Below are positions 32,201-37,509 of a stretch of DNA of 64,000 nucleotides, piece after piece. The notes beneath the pieces are model-generated. The model saw nothing but the letters and a program-made list of their open reading frames with translations. It had not been told where the DNA came from and ran no database searches. Position 1 is the first letter of the stretch. Each line of letters begins with the position of its first letter. Source of the DNA: Lagopus muta (taxonomy: Eukaryota > Chordata > Aves > Galliformes > Phasianidae); assembly GCF_023343835.1 (NCBI RefSeq), contig NC_064444.1, positions 17,397,219 to 17,461,218 on the forward strand. The letters run 5' to 3'. Made by a program: the position numbers and the translations under genes.

Positions 32201-35129
32201 CAGCTGCAAAGACTGGCTAGTATCACCTGCAGGGCAGAGTTCCTTAAAATAGAAGCCCTGTCTATTTTAAGCCATTAGAGCATATATCAGTGTATTGGGG
32301 TCTTCAGCATGGAGCAGACTTGGCAGGGGGGGCATCAGTCCAAATGCCAATCCCATTGCATGGGCGCTGCTGGCTCCCAGGGAAGCCCTGCTGTTGTACC
32401 ACAGAAGAGCAGCTGTGATGCTCTTTGCCTGTTGCTGAGGAGAGGATCCCACCTCTGGGTTAACACTGCTTGCAAGAGATTGTTGTAGGAGGTTGGCCTT
32501 TCAGAGATCTATCTACCTTACAGCATCACCACCTTGTCAGGTATATTAAAGAATTAAGTGCTGTTGTAATGAGGATTTGTTTCCTGGAACATCACTTTCC
32601 CAGAAATTACAGAATTGTCATGTTTCAACATGCGCCCTGGGATGCTGCATTGCTGCCACAGAGCTTCCTTGGGCTGCCTGTTTCTAATACCTGTGCCTCA
32701 GAACAACTTACGTTGACCCTTTGGGAGCCATGCTGAAATAAACAAGCCTGTGCTTCCTCCCTGCTACAAGCATTGTACAACGAATCCCCTCAGCACTTTG
32801 TTTTCAGAGATACTTTGTGTTTGTTTGTTTGTTTTTTAGCCTGCAGGAGTCGATTTTGACTCAGGTACAGAGAGTCATTAAAGGAGAAGTGAGTCTGGCA
32901 ATGAAGGAGCAGCAAGCAGCTGTCACCTCGAGCATTGTTCAGGCAATGCGTTCGGCTGCAGGGACTCCCATCCCCTCCACTCACCTGGACTTCCAGTCTC
33001 AGCAAACTCACATCATTCAGCTGCTCCAGCAGGGCCATCTCAACCAAGCTTTCCAGCAGGTACGTGGCCTTCCTTGCACTGGGCAGCATTGCTTTTTAGA
33101 GGACAGAGTGAGGGGGAAGCGGCTCCTTAAGGTGGAGGGCATAAGTCCACATCTCAGAGGAACTGGCTGAAAAGACCTGTAGCAGCAAACAGCTCAGGGG
33201 GATCATTTGCACTCACACAGGTCAGGCCAGAGCCATGCACATTCTATGATTGGTGGCACTGAAGTTCCTTCTTCCTTATCCTGTCAGGACAGCATCAGTG
33301 CTGCAGTAAGGCAGTGACTTTGCCATGAGCAGCAGCACATGGAGCACCCCTGAAGTGCAACAGCTTCGTAAGCCTCTCCGGGCAGATCTGCCAGCTGGGA
33401 CCTGACCTTGGCTTTGCCTTTGAATATGCAGACAGATTCATTTGAGCTGCTGCAGACAAACTCCACTGAGAATAGAAACAGTGCTGTGCCACTGAGCTAC
33501 AAGCATGGCCCCGCTTCATGGTGCCGATGAACCTGGTCCCCTGTGCCTGGCTGTGAGCTGAGCTACCTGTCTGCTCAGCTTAGAACAGACACAGGTGTCT
33601 TCTTAGTGTAGACACAGCCTACACACAGTCCTGTCTGCACCAATGGGATTTGCTGAGCCTTCTGCTAGCAGAGGCTGGCGAGCCATCGAGCTGTCCCATG
33701 CTCTGTCCCATGTCTTTCACCTGCCCGGTGCTTCCTCTGCATTTATAGCTGTGTTTTCCTTGCAGGCTCTAACAGCAGCTGATCTCAACCTGGTTCTGTA
33801 TGTCTGTGAGACTGTGGACACGCAGCAAGTGTTTGGCCAGCAGCCGTGCCCGCTGTCCCAGCCTGTGCTGCTCTCACTCATTCAGCAGCTCTCCTCGGAT
33901 TTGGGTACTCGTACAGAACTGAAGCTGAAGTGAGTATGGTTGGACACGTGGATTTGAGTCCCTATAGGTGTATGGCTGGCTCTCAGCTTGCTCTGTGTAA
34001 GCAGAACCTTCCTTCTAGGAAGGCTGCAGCTTCTTGGGGCTGTTAGTAGTAAGTGAAATCTGTGTAGTGATGCCTTTAACCAAGGAAACGTTGCCATGTG
34101 GAGTTAACAGGAGGGGGGTAGTGCTGTGCTCCCTGGGTAGCTCAGTGCTCAGAGCTGGAAGCTTTGCCTGCAATTCTGAACGAACCCATCACTGTATTCA
34201 GTGTTGTCTGTTTCCAGGCATGACTGCCAGCGATGCTCAGTGGAGCTGTCAGCAGGAGCCACGGGAGGCACTGTCTGCTGGGTGTTCTGAGCAAAACACA
34301 CGTGCCTGTGCTGACACATGTGCCACCAGCATTTTAAGACTGAGAATCAGAACCCTTTTAGCTGCCCTGGAAAACAAACTTTTTATGGTACCTGCAGGGT
34401 TTGATAATGGCATGTTTGGAAAATATCTCAGCACTGAGTTAGAAGGATAAAGGTAGTTCACGCTAGAAAGAAAGGAGAGCTGTAAGTTACAGGAGAGCTG
34501 GTGAGTGGTTACAGTGGCTGCAGGCTGAAGTGTAGGCTCTTCTCCCACACCTCCCTGGATAGGAAGAGAAGACCTTAAATATATCCCTCTGAATAAGCCT
34601 CAGTGCTGTGAGTTTTACTGTCTGCCAAGTGCCTTCTGCTAAAATGCCATCAAAGAAAATATACACAGAGCTCTGCCCAGGTGTGGTCAAGTGCTGCCTC
34701 AGCACTGCAGTGAGGCCCCACTTGTAGCCAGCTTCGTTGCAGGTCCTGCAGCCTGTGAATGGGGCTGCAGCACAGCAGAGAGCTCCACTCTGCTCCCGTT
34801 GAGTGTTTTCTGATAACTGAACTTAAGGCACTGCTCCGTACAAGAGCAGAGCTGTGCCTCTGCAGTGCTGAGATGGATGGAAGTGGCGTAAGCTCAGGCG
34901 CTTTGTTTGGTTCTAACCCATCTTTCTCCCCTGCAGTTACCTGGAGGAGGCCGTGATGCACCTGGACCACAGTGACCCCATCACCCGGGACCATATGGGG
35001 TCAGTCATGAGCCAGGTGCGGCAGAAGCTTTTCCAGTTCCTCCAGGTGGAACCTCACAACACGCTGAGCAAGCCTGCACGCCGCCTGATGATCATGCTGC
35101 AGGGCCTGGTCACTCCTGGCATGACCTAA
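5000..35129 (+). CDS. EDC4: EDC4 (Ge-1/Hedls), enhancer of mRNA decapping 4; 29 coding exons, 1399 residues
   Basis: EDC4 is the large scaffold of the P-body decapping complex. In the known family it bridges DCP1/DCP2 and promotes removal of the mRNA 5' cap before XRN1 decay. I joined 29 exons, all with GT-AG introns: 5000-5078, 8267-8423, 9502-9613, 10429-10528, 11936-12125, 12807-12954, 13457-13561, 14453-14562, 15149-15232, 15751-15846, 16683-16785, 17247-17427, 19175-19247, 19621-19712, 20329-20516, 22030-22118, 22882-23035, 23520-23983, 25045-25146, 26113-26265, 27491-27527, 28345-28525, 29540-29695, 30076-30191, 30853-31018, 31520-31706, 32840-33059, 33766-33929, 34937-35129. They sum to 4200 nt with matching phases throughout. 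Domains: short N-terminal motif (IDIEDATQHLRDILKLDRP), WD40 propeller about residues 117-430, Ser-rich linker about 500-930, coiled coil about 940-1050, and C-terminal helical domain about 1230-1399 ending LQGLVTPGMT. The start was chosen because MASSNSIDIEDATQH matches the family N-terminus. Introns 5 and 22 look U12-type. Confidence 0.97.
5280..5656 (+). mobile_element. CR1 LINE 3' fragment in EDC4 intron 1
   Basis: Matches the CR1 3' region in order: 'ctggagcgtgtccagaaaag', 'gagcggctgagggaac', 'cagtgtggagaaggggag', 'ctgacaggaggatgtgggg', 'agctgcctagggaggtgggg', ending in a worn tail (gatgatcctgtgact). Compared with the CR1 consensus as I know it, the segment after the 'gtgtggagaag' block is shortened, a feature shared with the copy at 40429. 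It starts about 200 bp downstream of EDC4 exon 1. Confidence 0.85.
5770..6270 (-). mobile_element. CR1 LINE fragment in EDC4 intron 1 (reverse)
   Basis: Reverse-complement CR1 3' region: 'agctggcttggaagggacct', 'ccacggccctgagcacc', 'cttgttcctaacatctaacc', 'ttgaaaccattcattctccc', 'cttgtcctgcaactatcag', 'gcattgaagtctcccccgag', 'gggacctcatgggggcagag'. Several indels, moderately old. Confidence 0.88.
6271..8266 (+). other. EDC4: EDC4 intron 1, distal part
   Basis: Nothing recognisable beyond the ordinary acceptor before exon 2. Open frames here (for example 6914-7111, 7972-8229) resemble no known protein. Confidence 0.6.
8267..8423 (+). CDS. EDC4: EDC4 coding exon 2 (residues 27-79)
   Basis: Acceptor ttcttcctag. 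Encodes the conserved SSSYNGDLNGLLVPDPL segment and ends in VQEKQV at donor cat|gtaagt. The stretch between (VAADGPSLAKPVHRSI) is less conserved relative to the mammalian protein I recall. Confidence 0.95.
9502..9613 (+). CDS. EDC4: EDC4 coding exon 3 (residues 79-116)
   Basis: Encodes CLSGDDSSTCIVISAKDVEI and ASSDSSITSKARGSNK. Acceptor tttcttaaaag is purine-rich just before the AG but keeps frame; donor aag|gtaagg, phase 0. Confidence 0.95.
10429..10528 (+). CDS. EDC4: EDC4 coding exon 4 (residues 117-150), start of WD40 region
   Basis: Encodes VKIQPVARYDWEQKYYYGN and LIAVSNSYLAYAIR, the first blade strand of the propeller. Acceptor follows an (AT)n and T-run; donor aga|g then gtgagg. Confidence 0.96.
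11936..12125 (+). CDS. EDC4: EDC4 coding exon 5 (residues 150-213), WD40
   Basis: Encodes NGSAMVRVLSVSTAERTLLK, GFTGGVADLAFAHLNSNQLA and CLDEAGNLFVWRLAMEKDKI. Ends in phase 2 (CA|A, Gln) at a U12-type donor GTATCTTG, not at a usual U2 donor. Confidence 0.95.
12126..12806 (+). other. EDC4: EDC4 intron 5, probable U12-type (minor spliceosome) intron
   Basis: The 5' splice site reads GTATCTTGTC, one change from the U12 consensus GTATCCTTT over the first eight bases. TTTCTTAAC at 12786-12794 is one change from the U12 branch consensus TTCCTTAAC, and its second A is 13 nt before the end of the intron. There is no pyrimidine tract between branch and AG, as is usual for U12 introns. Phase 2. A CR1 fragment (12190-12350) sits inside. 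Confidence 0.75.
12190..12350 (-). mobile_element. CR1 3' fragment in EDC4 intron 5 (reverse)
   Basis: Reverse CR1 motifs: 'gtccaacacccctgcaatg', 'cagggacaccacagctccat', 'caggttgcccagagcc', 'ggccttgaaagccttcaggg', 'atggggcatccaccacctc' and 'tgggcaacctgtgccagt'. Clear match to the CR1 3' end. Confidence 0.9.
12807..12954 (+). CDS. EDC4: EDC4 coding exon 6 (residues 213-262), WD40
   Basis: Encodes EEILVNIKRPDGTPLNTS, RRIIWCPFIPDDNEE and TLALLHEDR. The acceptor (ctgtggtgatcag) has no pyrimidine tract and sits 13 nt after a U12-like branch motif. Starting at 12807 is the only choice that restores CAA-GAG-GAG (Q-E-E). Confidence 0.94.
13146..13169. repeat. (GGAA)6 microsatellite
   Basis: Six perfect GGAA units in EDC4 intron 6. 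Such runs can bind ETS factors, but no function is claimed. Confidence 0.9.
13457..13561 (+). CDS. EDC4: EDC4 coding exon 7 (residues 263-297), WD40
   Basis: Encodes AEVWDLDIIRSNNRSWPVEV and NIKEGFIVVKGHST. Acceptor tattttgcag, donor acg|gtatgg, phase 0 on both sides. Confidence 0.95.
14453..14562 (+). CDS. EDC4: EDC4 coding exon 8 (residues 298-334), WD40
   Basis: Encodes YLSEGALSPDGTVLATASHD and GFVKFWQIYIEGQDEP, a classic WD repeat ending in FW with the SHDG turn. Acceptor tttttggtttag, donor ccaag|gtaact. Confidence 0.96.
15149..15232 (+). CDS. EDC4: EDC4 coding exon 9 (residues 334-362), WD40
   Basis: Encodes CLHEWKPHDGRPLSCLLF and CDNHKKQDP. Acceptor ctttcctag, donor cca ga|gtaagg. 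Confidence 0.95.
15751..15846 (+). CDS. EDC4: EDC4 coding exon 10 (residues 362-394), WD40
   Basis: Encodes EVPFWRFLITGADQNRELK and MWCTVSWTCLQTV, a WD blade (ITGADQNRELKMW). Acceptor gtgcctgcag, donor ccg|gtaggc. Confidence 0.96.
16683..16785 (+). CDS. EDC4: EDC4 coding exon 11 (residues 394-428), WD40
   Basis: Encodes RFSPDIFSSMSILPSLKVC and LDLSAEYLILSDVQRK. Acceptor ttgtggatctag, donor aaa|gtaggt, phase 0. Confidence 0.95.
17247..17427 (+). CDS. EDC4: EDC4 coding exon 12 (residues 429-489)
   Basis: Encodes VLYVMELMQNQDEGKAYFS, SISEFLLTHPVLSFGIQAVS and RCRLRHTEVLPAEEENDNL, the end of the conserved N-terminal half. Acceptor gcttttattag, donor atag|gtaggt. Confidence 0.96.
17565..17660 (-). 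repeat. Old CR1-like remnant in EDC4 intron 12
   Basis: 'cctctggaggtctgcagtcc' then 'aacctgctgcttgaggctga' and 'gtcagctctg' parallel the older CR1 reverse 3' region (ctggaggtcatctagtccaa...caaagcagggtcagct). Strongly diverged, approximate ends. Confidence 0.5.
18798..18960 (-). repeat. Possible old CR1 remnant in EDC4 intron 12
   Basis: 'tgacctagtctgaacttctg' and the following sequence resemble an older CR1 family on the reverse strand. Weak by eye. Confidence 0.35.
19175..19247 (+). CDS. EDC4: EDC4 coding exon 13 (residues 489-513)
   Basis: Encodes EGAQGAGAVESAAGVLIKLF CVHTK in two conserved blocks; acceptor tcttgttttgcag, donor ccaa|gtgagt. Confidence 0.94.
19621..19712 (+). CDS. EDC4: EDC4 coding exon 14 (residues 513-544)
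   Basis: Encodes ALQDVQIRFQPLHSPDMGAS and VPSHGSHEEF, matching the family ALQDVQIRFQP block. Acceptor attttttcag, donor tttg|gtgagt. Confidence 0.94.
20329..20516 (+). CDS. EDC4: EDC4 coding exon 15 (residues 544-606)
   Basis: Encodes LGTEGLGSEKG, VHGSQPDLRRIADLPVPADF and PKLMTPDAFMTPSTSLQQ, a conserved low-complexity linker motif. Acceptor agcctttccag, donor cagcag|gtaacc, phase 0. Confidence 0.95.
20517..22029 (+). other. EDC4: EDC4 intron 15
   Basis: 1.5 kb intron with U2-type sites (gtaacc...ctctcatag). No repeat, RNA gene or conserved block recognised. Confidence 0.55.
22030..22118 (+). CDS. EDC4: EDC4 coding exon 16 (residues 607-636), Ser-rich linker
   Basis: Encodes ITVSPGSSVSSLTAVTAMSS and TSVTDASMS. 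The long pure serine run that I recall in the human protein at this point is absent here. Acceptor ctctcatag, donor tccag|gtaaat. Confidence 0.93.
22882..23035 (+). CDS. EDC4: EDC4 coding exon 17 (residues 636-687), Ser-rich linker
   Basis: Encodes RPSEDLTVSPKMQLDTSLTL, a run of serines (SSSSSSLQTSPRS) and PGLPDKLTPKAPVP. Acceptor gctcccttcag, donor cca|gtaagc, phase 0. Confidence 0.94.
23520..23983 (+). CDS. EDC4: EDC4 coding exon 18 (residues 688-842), largest exon
   Basis: Encodes LALELQEVEPLVVPQASPT, RSPDVISSASTAMSQDIPEI, SMASAASALHLLSPRN and PSLLETALTQENASSD, ending PAAPDITRETRNSMAD. This is the disordered Ser/Pro linker with short conserved motifs. Acceptor tctgaattcag, donor gacag|gtaatc. 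Confidence 0.96.
23984..25044 (+). other. EDC4: EDC4 intron 18
   Basis: Contains an AT-rich patch around 24351-24400 with several TAATTG/CAATTA-type cores (cagtcaattagcacataatt), which could be homeodomain sites but is unproven. Otherwise nothing recognised. Confidence 0.5.
25045..25146 (+). CDS. EDC4: EDC4 coding exon 19 (residues 842-876)
   Basis: Encodes PRDEVEEKHKSSSYHRHSYH and LLQHDSQDASAEQ. Strong acceptor (T-run then cctctag), donor caaag|gtacaa. Confidence 0.95.
26113..26265 (+). CDS. EDC4: EDC4 coding exon 20 (residues 876-927)
   Basis: Encodes DHDDEVASLASTSGGFGAK, LPVKDWKAKASPRASPKLKR and KGKKDDG, a basic patch preceding the coiled coil. Acceptor tattccttcatag, donor acgg|gtatgc. 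Confidence 0.95.
27491..27527 (+). CDS. EDC4: EDC4 coding exon 21 (residues 927-939), 37-bp microexon-like
   Basis: Short exon encoding DVNQSPRSSNNQ between acceptor ttttatctccag and donor caaccag|gtgagt. It is needed to join phase 2 of exon 20 to phase 0 of exon 22. Its sequence differs from the mammalian protein as I recall it, so it is supported by frame and splice sites more than by similarity. Confidence 0.85.
28015..28069 (+). repeat. Perfect 27-bp tandem duplication in EDC4 intron 21
   Basis: The unit beginning aaagtgaatcagttctgctt occurs twice, at 28015-28041 and 28043-28069, identical apart from one spacer base between copies. The absence of differences suggests a recent duplication. 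Confidence 0.9.
28345..28525 (+). CDS. EDC4: EDC4 coding exon 22 (residues 940-1000), coiled coil start
   Basis: Encodes VTPEFQEELMCVLRSQQREL, SELRQNQMELLQRLTNHL and MERVIDSQQEQE, with heptad-like leucines. Ends C|AG (Gln) at the U12-type donor GTATCCTTGG. If read through it would hit a stop within four codons. Confidence 0.95.
28526..29539 (+). other. EDC4: EDC4 intron 22, U12-type (minor spliceosome) intron
   Basis: The 5' splice site is GTATCCTTGG, matching the U12 consensus GTATCCTT exactly for eight bases. TCCTTAAC at 29517-29524 matches the U12 branch motif exactly, and its second A lies 16 nt before the intron end. The 3' segment (gtgcatgcttgttag) lacks a pyrimidine tract. The intron is phase 1 (C|AG), in line with the known avoidance of phase 0 by U12 introns. 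No U2 donor nearby would keep the reading frame. Confidence 0.88.
29540..29695 (+). CDS. EDC4: EDC4 coding exon 23 (residues 1000-1052), coiled coil
   Basis: Encodes RRLDRALTEGQQRNGQLQEH, LSQQLSQTLSNAVCNRLERT and VREEMKKTVPQ. The acceptor (gtgcatgcttgttag) follows a U12 branch motif; joining at 29540 gives the family EQEQRRL. Confidence 0.95.
29867..30005 (-). repeat. Diverged CR1 fragment in EDC4 intron 23 (reverse)
   Basis: 'ccacagcctctctggtgact', 'gagaaaaatttttctcctca' and 'gtttggcacccctgggga' follow the order of a reverse CR1 3' region. Old copy, approximate ends. Confidence 0.55.
30076..30191 (+). CDS. EDC4: EDC4 coding exon 24 (residues 1052-1090)
   Basis: Encodes CISKSVDPVAGQLSNTIATK and LTAIEGTLKENITKLVKSK. 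Acceptor gttttgcctag, donor aag|gtaagg, phase 0. Confidence 0.95.
30853..31018 (+). CDS. EDC4: EDC4 coding exon 25 (residues 1091-1146)
   Basis: Encodes NLTDSVVRATADTLQGPIQS, AYREAFQSVVLPAFEKSCQS and MFQQINDTFKQGTQE. Acceptor tgtgttcttgtaag, donor gaat|gtgagt. Confidence 0.95.
31520..31706 (+). CDS. EDC4: EDC4 coding exon 26 (residues 1146-1208)
   Basis: Encodes YVQQLETHMKNKKAREQEAR, DPLLNQLRQLISTFQSTTEQ and LASTIAANIHAEVQHQLHI. Acceptor ttggctgttgcag, donor gcaa|gtaagt. Confidence 0.96.
32840..33059 (+). CDS. EDC4: EDC4 coding exon 27 (residues 1208-1281)
   Basis: Encodes LQESILTQVQRVIKGEVSLA, MKEQQAAVTSSIVQAMRSAA and IIQLLQQGHLNQAFQQ, entering the C-terminal helical domain. Acceptor preceded by (TTTG)n and tttttttag, donor cagcag|gtacgt. 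Confidence 0.96.
33766..33929 (+). CDS. EDC4: EDC4 coding exon 28 (residues 1282-1336)
   Basis: Encodes ALTAADLNLVLYVCETVDTQ, PCPLSQPVLLSLIQQLSSDL and GTRTELKL, part of the C-terminal domain linked in the family to P-body targeting. Acceptor gttttccttgcag, donor gaa|gtgagt. Confidence 0.96.
34937..35129 (+). CDS. EDC4: EDC4 coding exon 29 (residues 1336-1399 and stop)
   Basis: Encodes YLEEAVMHLDHSDPITRDHM, GSVMSQVRQKLFQFLQVEPH and LMIMLQGLVTPGMT, then TAA at 35127-35129. Acceptor tttctcccctgcag. Confidence 0.97.
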
Positions 35130-35778
35130 GGGGGGGCTGCCGGGTGCTCCGGGGAGCCCCCTCCCCTGGCTCCCGTAGTTCCTCACCACCTATGGCTTGT
35201 GTTAAAGAGCTCTTGCCAGGAAATCTATCAACTCGTGTGTAATATCTCTAAGGCAAACGTCACCTGCGTGTAGTCCCAAATAGTCACTGAACGCTCACTT
35301 GGCTTTGTAGTCCTCAATAGCCTCTTTGGAGAGGTGGAAGTCTCTTTTCCGCCCCCTCCAGCTGATGCCAGAGGGTTTCTCACCCCTTTGCTTTGGAGCC
35401 TGCTGCCATCAGCAGAGGAGGGAGGAGGTGGGTGAGGGTCGTTCACAAGGAACGGGTCCCTGTGTTGAGTCAGGGGCTCAGAGCCATCCCTGTGCAATTG
35501 CTCCAGGTGTGGTGAGGGGGGGGAGAGGGTAGCAGCGAGATGAGGGGAGTGGGGGCAGTTATCGACCCCCAGCATCGCCTGTGGGGCTGTGGGCACTCCA
35601 GTGGGGGTGGGAGCTCGTTCCTGGTTCAGCTGTTACTTTGGATTTTACACCCAGGGCGCACGGGGTGGGCAGGGGAGGGCTGGGAGGGCCGAGGTTTCTT
35701 TTTATCTAAATTTCGATTTTTTTTTTTTTCGGACGTAACGTTCAGAACAATTCAATAAATAACTTTTTTTGGAGAAAA
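35130..35778 (+). other. EDC4: EDC4 3'UTR
   Basis: About 650 bp from the stop to just after AATAAA at 35754. Contains G-rich stretches (for example ggtgaggggggggagaggg near 35511) and a 13-base T run at 35717-35729. End position is inferred. Confidence 0.75.
35754..35759 (+). terminator. EDC4: EDC4 poly(A) signal AATAAA
   Basis: Canonical hexamer (ttcAATAAAtaac) about 625 bp after the EDC4 stop, followed by a T-run at 35764-35770. It lies only 222 bp before the NRN1L start codon. Confidence 0.8.
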
Positions 35779-35795
35779 CAAACAAACAAACAAAA
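35775..35795. repeat. (AAAC)n simple repeat between EDC4 and NRN1L
   Basis: About four AAAC units in the short gap between the EDC4 poly(A) signal and the NRN1L promoter. Confidence 0.7.
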
Positions 35796-35829
35796 AGCCC
35801 CAAACAAACCTCGCCATCCAACTGTCTGA

Positions 35830-35980
35830 GAACGAAGTGCTTGTAGCGGGGAGGAGCTCCGTCCCCTCTCGCAGCATCGCAGGGGGAGGCGGGGCTGGGG
35901 GCGGTGCGCCGGGATCGGGACTGCGCGGGGAGCGGAGCGCTGCGCACACGGAGCGGCGGCGGTGCGGGACGCTCCGCACC
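35830..35980 (+). promoter_or_regulatory. NRN1L: NRN1L GC-rich promoter / 5'UTR
   Basis: GC- and CpG-rich block with GC boxes (gaggcggggctgggggcggt at about 35887-35906). No TATA box is seen. It is squeezed between the EDC4 3' end and the NRN1L ATG, so promoter plus 5'UTR must fit in about 200 bp or overlap the EDC4 3'UTR. Confidence 0.65.
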
Positions 35981-36053
35981 ATGGGCTGCGGCTGCGGGCG
36001 GCTGCTGGGCGTCGTGTGCCCGCTGCTGCTGCTGCTGCTGCTGCTGCACATCG
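35981..36053 (+). CDS. NRN1L: NRN1L coding exon 1 (signal peptide)
   Basis: Encodes MGCGCGRLLGVVCP, eight leucines from (CTG)8 at 36023-36046, and HI. Start context accATGg is strong. Donor atcg|gtgagt. Confidence 0.92.
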
Positions 36054-37509
36054 GTGAGTGCCGAGGGGAGGGGTGGGATGCCGGGGTTGCTGCTTTGAAT
36101 CTTGTCCTCTCGTTTCTTCCTGAGCCTAACCCCGCTGCGGGGATGGATGTGGGAATGGGGGATCCCTGAGGCGGGCCAGCCGGAGCCGCGCTTGTGCCTC
36201 TTCTCCATCTCTTCTTCCTCTCTTCCCCATTTCTTCTTGCTCCTTTCTCTGCTCCTTTCTCCTCTTCTATCTCTCACAGCATCCCCCTGTCTCCCTCAGT
36301 TACTCAAAGCCGAAGCCACACTTTTGCTTTTTCCCCATCTCTTCCTCCTCTCTTTTTTCTCCTTTCTCTCCTCCTTTCTCTCTCTTCTCCTTTCTCCTAT
36401 CTCACTTAAAGCATCCCCCCATCTCCCTCAGTCACTCAAAGCCAGAGCTGCACTTGTGCTTCTCTCCCATTTCCCTTTCCTCCCCCTTTCTGTCCTCCTG
36501 CCCTTCTATCTCTCTTAGAGCATCCCCCCTCCTCGCTCAACCACTCAAAGCCTTTGCTTTTGTTTGCCGTGCTGTAGTCACAAATTAATCTGTGCTGCCT
36601 GGGGATAAGAGGGACGCACAGATGGCTTTGGAGCAATCCTAGAAGGCTGGGAATGAGGGTCCATGCAGCAGACACTGTAATTCCCGGGGCTGTGAAGGAA
36701 CTCAGTCCCACTCCATGCATGGATGTGAGCCCCTCTGCTTCGGGTCCCCAGCAAGGGCTGCTTTGTTCCGTAGAGCCTCAGAGTCATGAAGGTTGGAAGA
36801 GATCTTTAATAACCCACCCTCGCTGTGCCCACATCCCCTCCTTTACAAACCCAACATTTCCATTGCTTTCCTGCTTGCATGCTGGACCCACAGACACGCT
36901 GCTGGCTCTGGTGGGTTGTGCCACACCGTGAGCCCAGCGGGTGCAACCTGGCGATGGGGCTCAGCTCCATTCCTCCATCCCCCCCCCCTGCAGCCGTCGC
37001 TCAGGAGCCCATCAGCACAGCAGGGAAGTGCAACACCATCTACAAAGGTTTTGCTGGCTGCCTCATCAGCCTGGGGGACAGCATGGCCCAGAGCGTGCGG
37101 CAGCAGCGGGACGAGGAGGAGGAGGAGGGCGGCCAGGAGGCGCAAGAATTGGACACCATCTGCAGGTGAGCCATCGCGTCCCCGTCCCCCGATCCTGGGT
37201 GCTGCCACCGCCCTGATGCCCATCCCTATTTCCAGGTCCTGGGATGAGTTCCACGCCTGTGCCAGTGGGGTTCTGTCCCGCTGCCCCGAAGAGGCTGCAG
37301 CCATCTGGGAGTCTCTACGCCAGGAATCCCGCAAGATCCAGTTCCAGGGAAACCTGCAGGAGCTGTGCAGTGCTCGGGGCCGCCTGGCCAGCTCCCAAGG
37401 CTCACCGCCTGCTGAGACCAACCAGGCCACGCTGCGGGGCTCGGCCCGCCACGGTCACCCCGGCATCCTGCCCCTGCTGGCCCTGCTGCTGCTGGGGGTT
37501 TGGGCATAG
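35981..37509 (+). CDS. NRN1L: NRN1L, neuritin 1-like GPI-anchored protein; 3 exons, 172 residues
   Basis: Member of the neuritin/CPG15 family, small secreted or GPI-anchored proteins that promote neurite growth. Exons: 35981-36053, 36994-37165, 37236-37509, joined in phases 1 and 2 to 172 residues plus TAG. Residues 1-25 form a signal peptide with an eight-leucine core. The mature domain shows six cysteines (C37, C47, C81, C90, C98, C126) and the family blocks CNTIYKGFAGCLISLGDSM, LDTICRSWDEFHACASGVL and CPEEAAAIWESLRQE. Residues 158-172 (GILPLLALLLLGVWA) are the hydrophobic tail expected of a GPI signal. An acidic insert (DEEEEEGG, residues 64-71) lengthens the loop before C81 compared with the mammalian protein as I recall it. 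Position between EDC4 and PSKH1 matches human synteny. Confidence 0.94.
36181..36552 (+). repeat. Three-unit polypyrimidine minisatellite in NRN1L intron 1
   Basis: Three head-to-tail units of roughly 130, 132 and 110 bp, starting at about 36181, 36311 and 36443. Each starts with a GC-richer head (cgcttgtgcctc; cacttttgcttt; gcacttgtgcttc), continues as almost pure C/T, and ends with a shared 'agcatccccc...tcactcaaagcc' block (36278, 36410, 36519). The first NRN1L intron is largely made of this tract. Confidence 0.85.
36777..36835 (-). repeat. CR1 tail fragment in NRN1L intron 1 (reverse)
   Basis: 'cagagtcatgaaggttggaa' and 'gagatctttaataaccca' match the reverse CR1 3' terminus (agaatcat...ggttggaa...gatc). 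Short and diverged. Confidence 0.55.
36994..37165 (+). CDS. NRN1L: NRN1L coding exon 2
   Basis: Acceptor is a C-run then tgcag. Encodes AVAQEPISTAGKCNTIYKGF, AGCLISLGDSMAQSVRQQR, the acidic insert and LDTIC. Donor tgcag|gtgagc. Confidence 0.94.
37236..37509 (+). CDS. NRN1L: NRN1L coding exon 3 and stop
   Basis: Acceptor ccctatttccag. Encodes SWDEFHACASGVLSRCPEEA, the C126 block and the hydrophobic C-terminal GPI signal, then TAG at 37507-37509. Confidence 0.94.

Larger units (their letters stand above)
31707..34936 (+). other. EDC4: EDC4 introns 26-28
   Basis: Apart from exons 27 and 28 this stretch holds a short (GTTT)n run just before exon 27 (32819-32837) and nothing else I recognise. 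Confidence 0.55.

Noticed and set aside
36843-37430. 195-codon minus-strand open frame across NRN1L exons 2-3
   Set aside because: GC-rich antisense shadow; crosses real intron-exon borders of NRN1L and shows no family motif.
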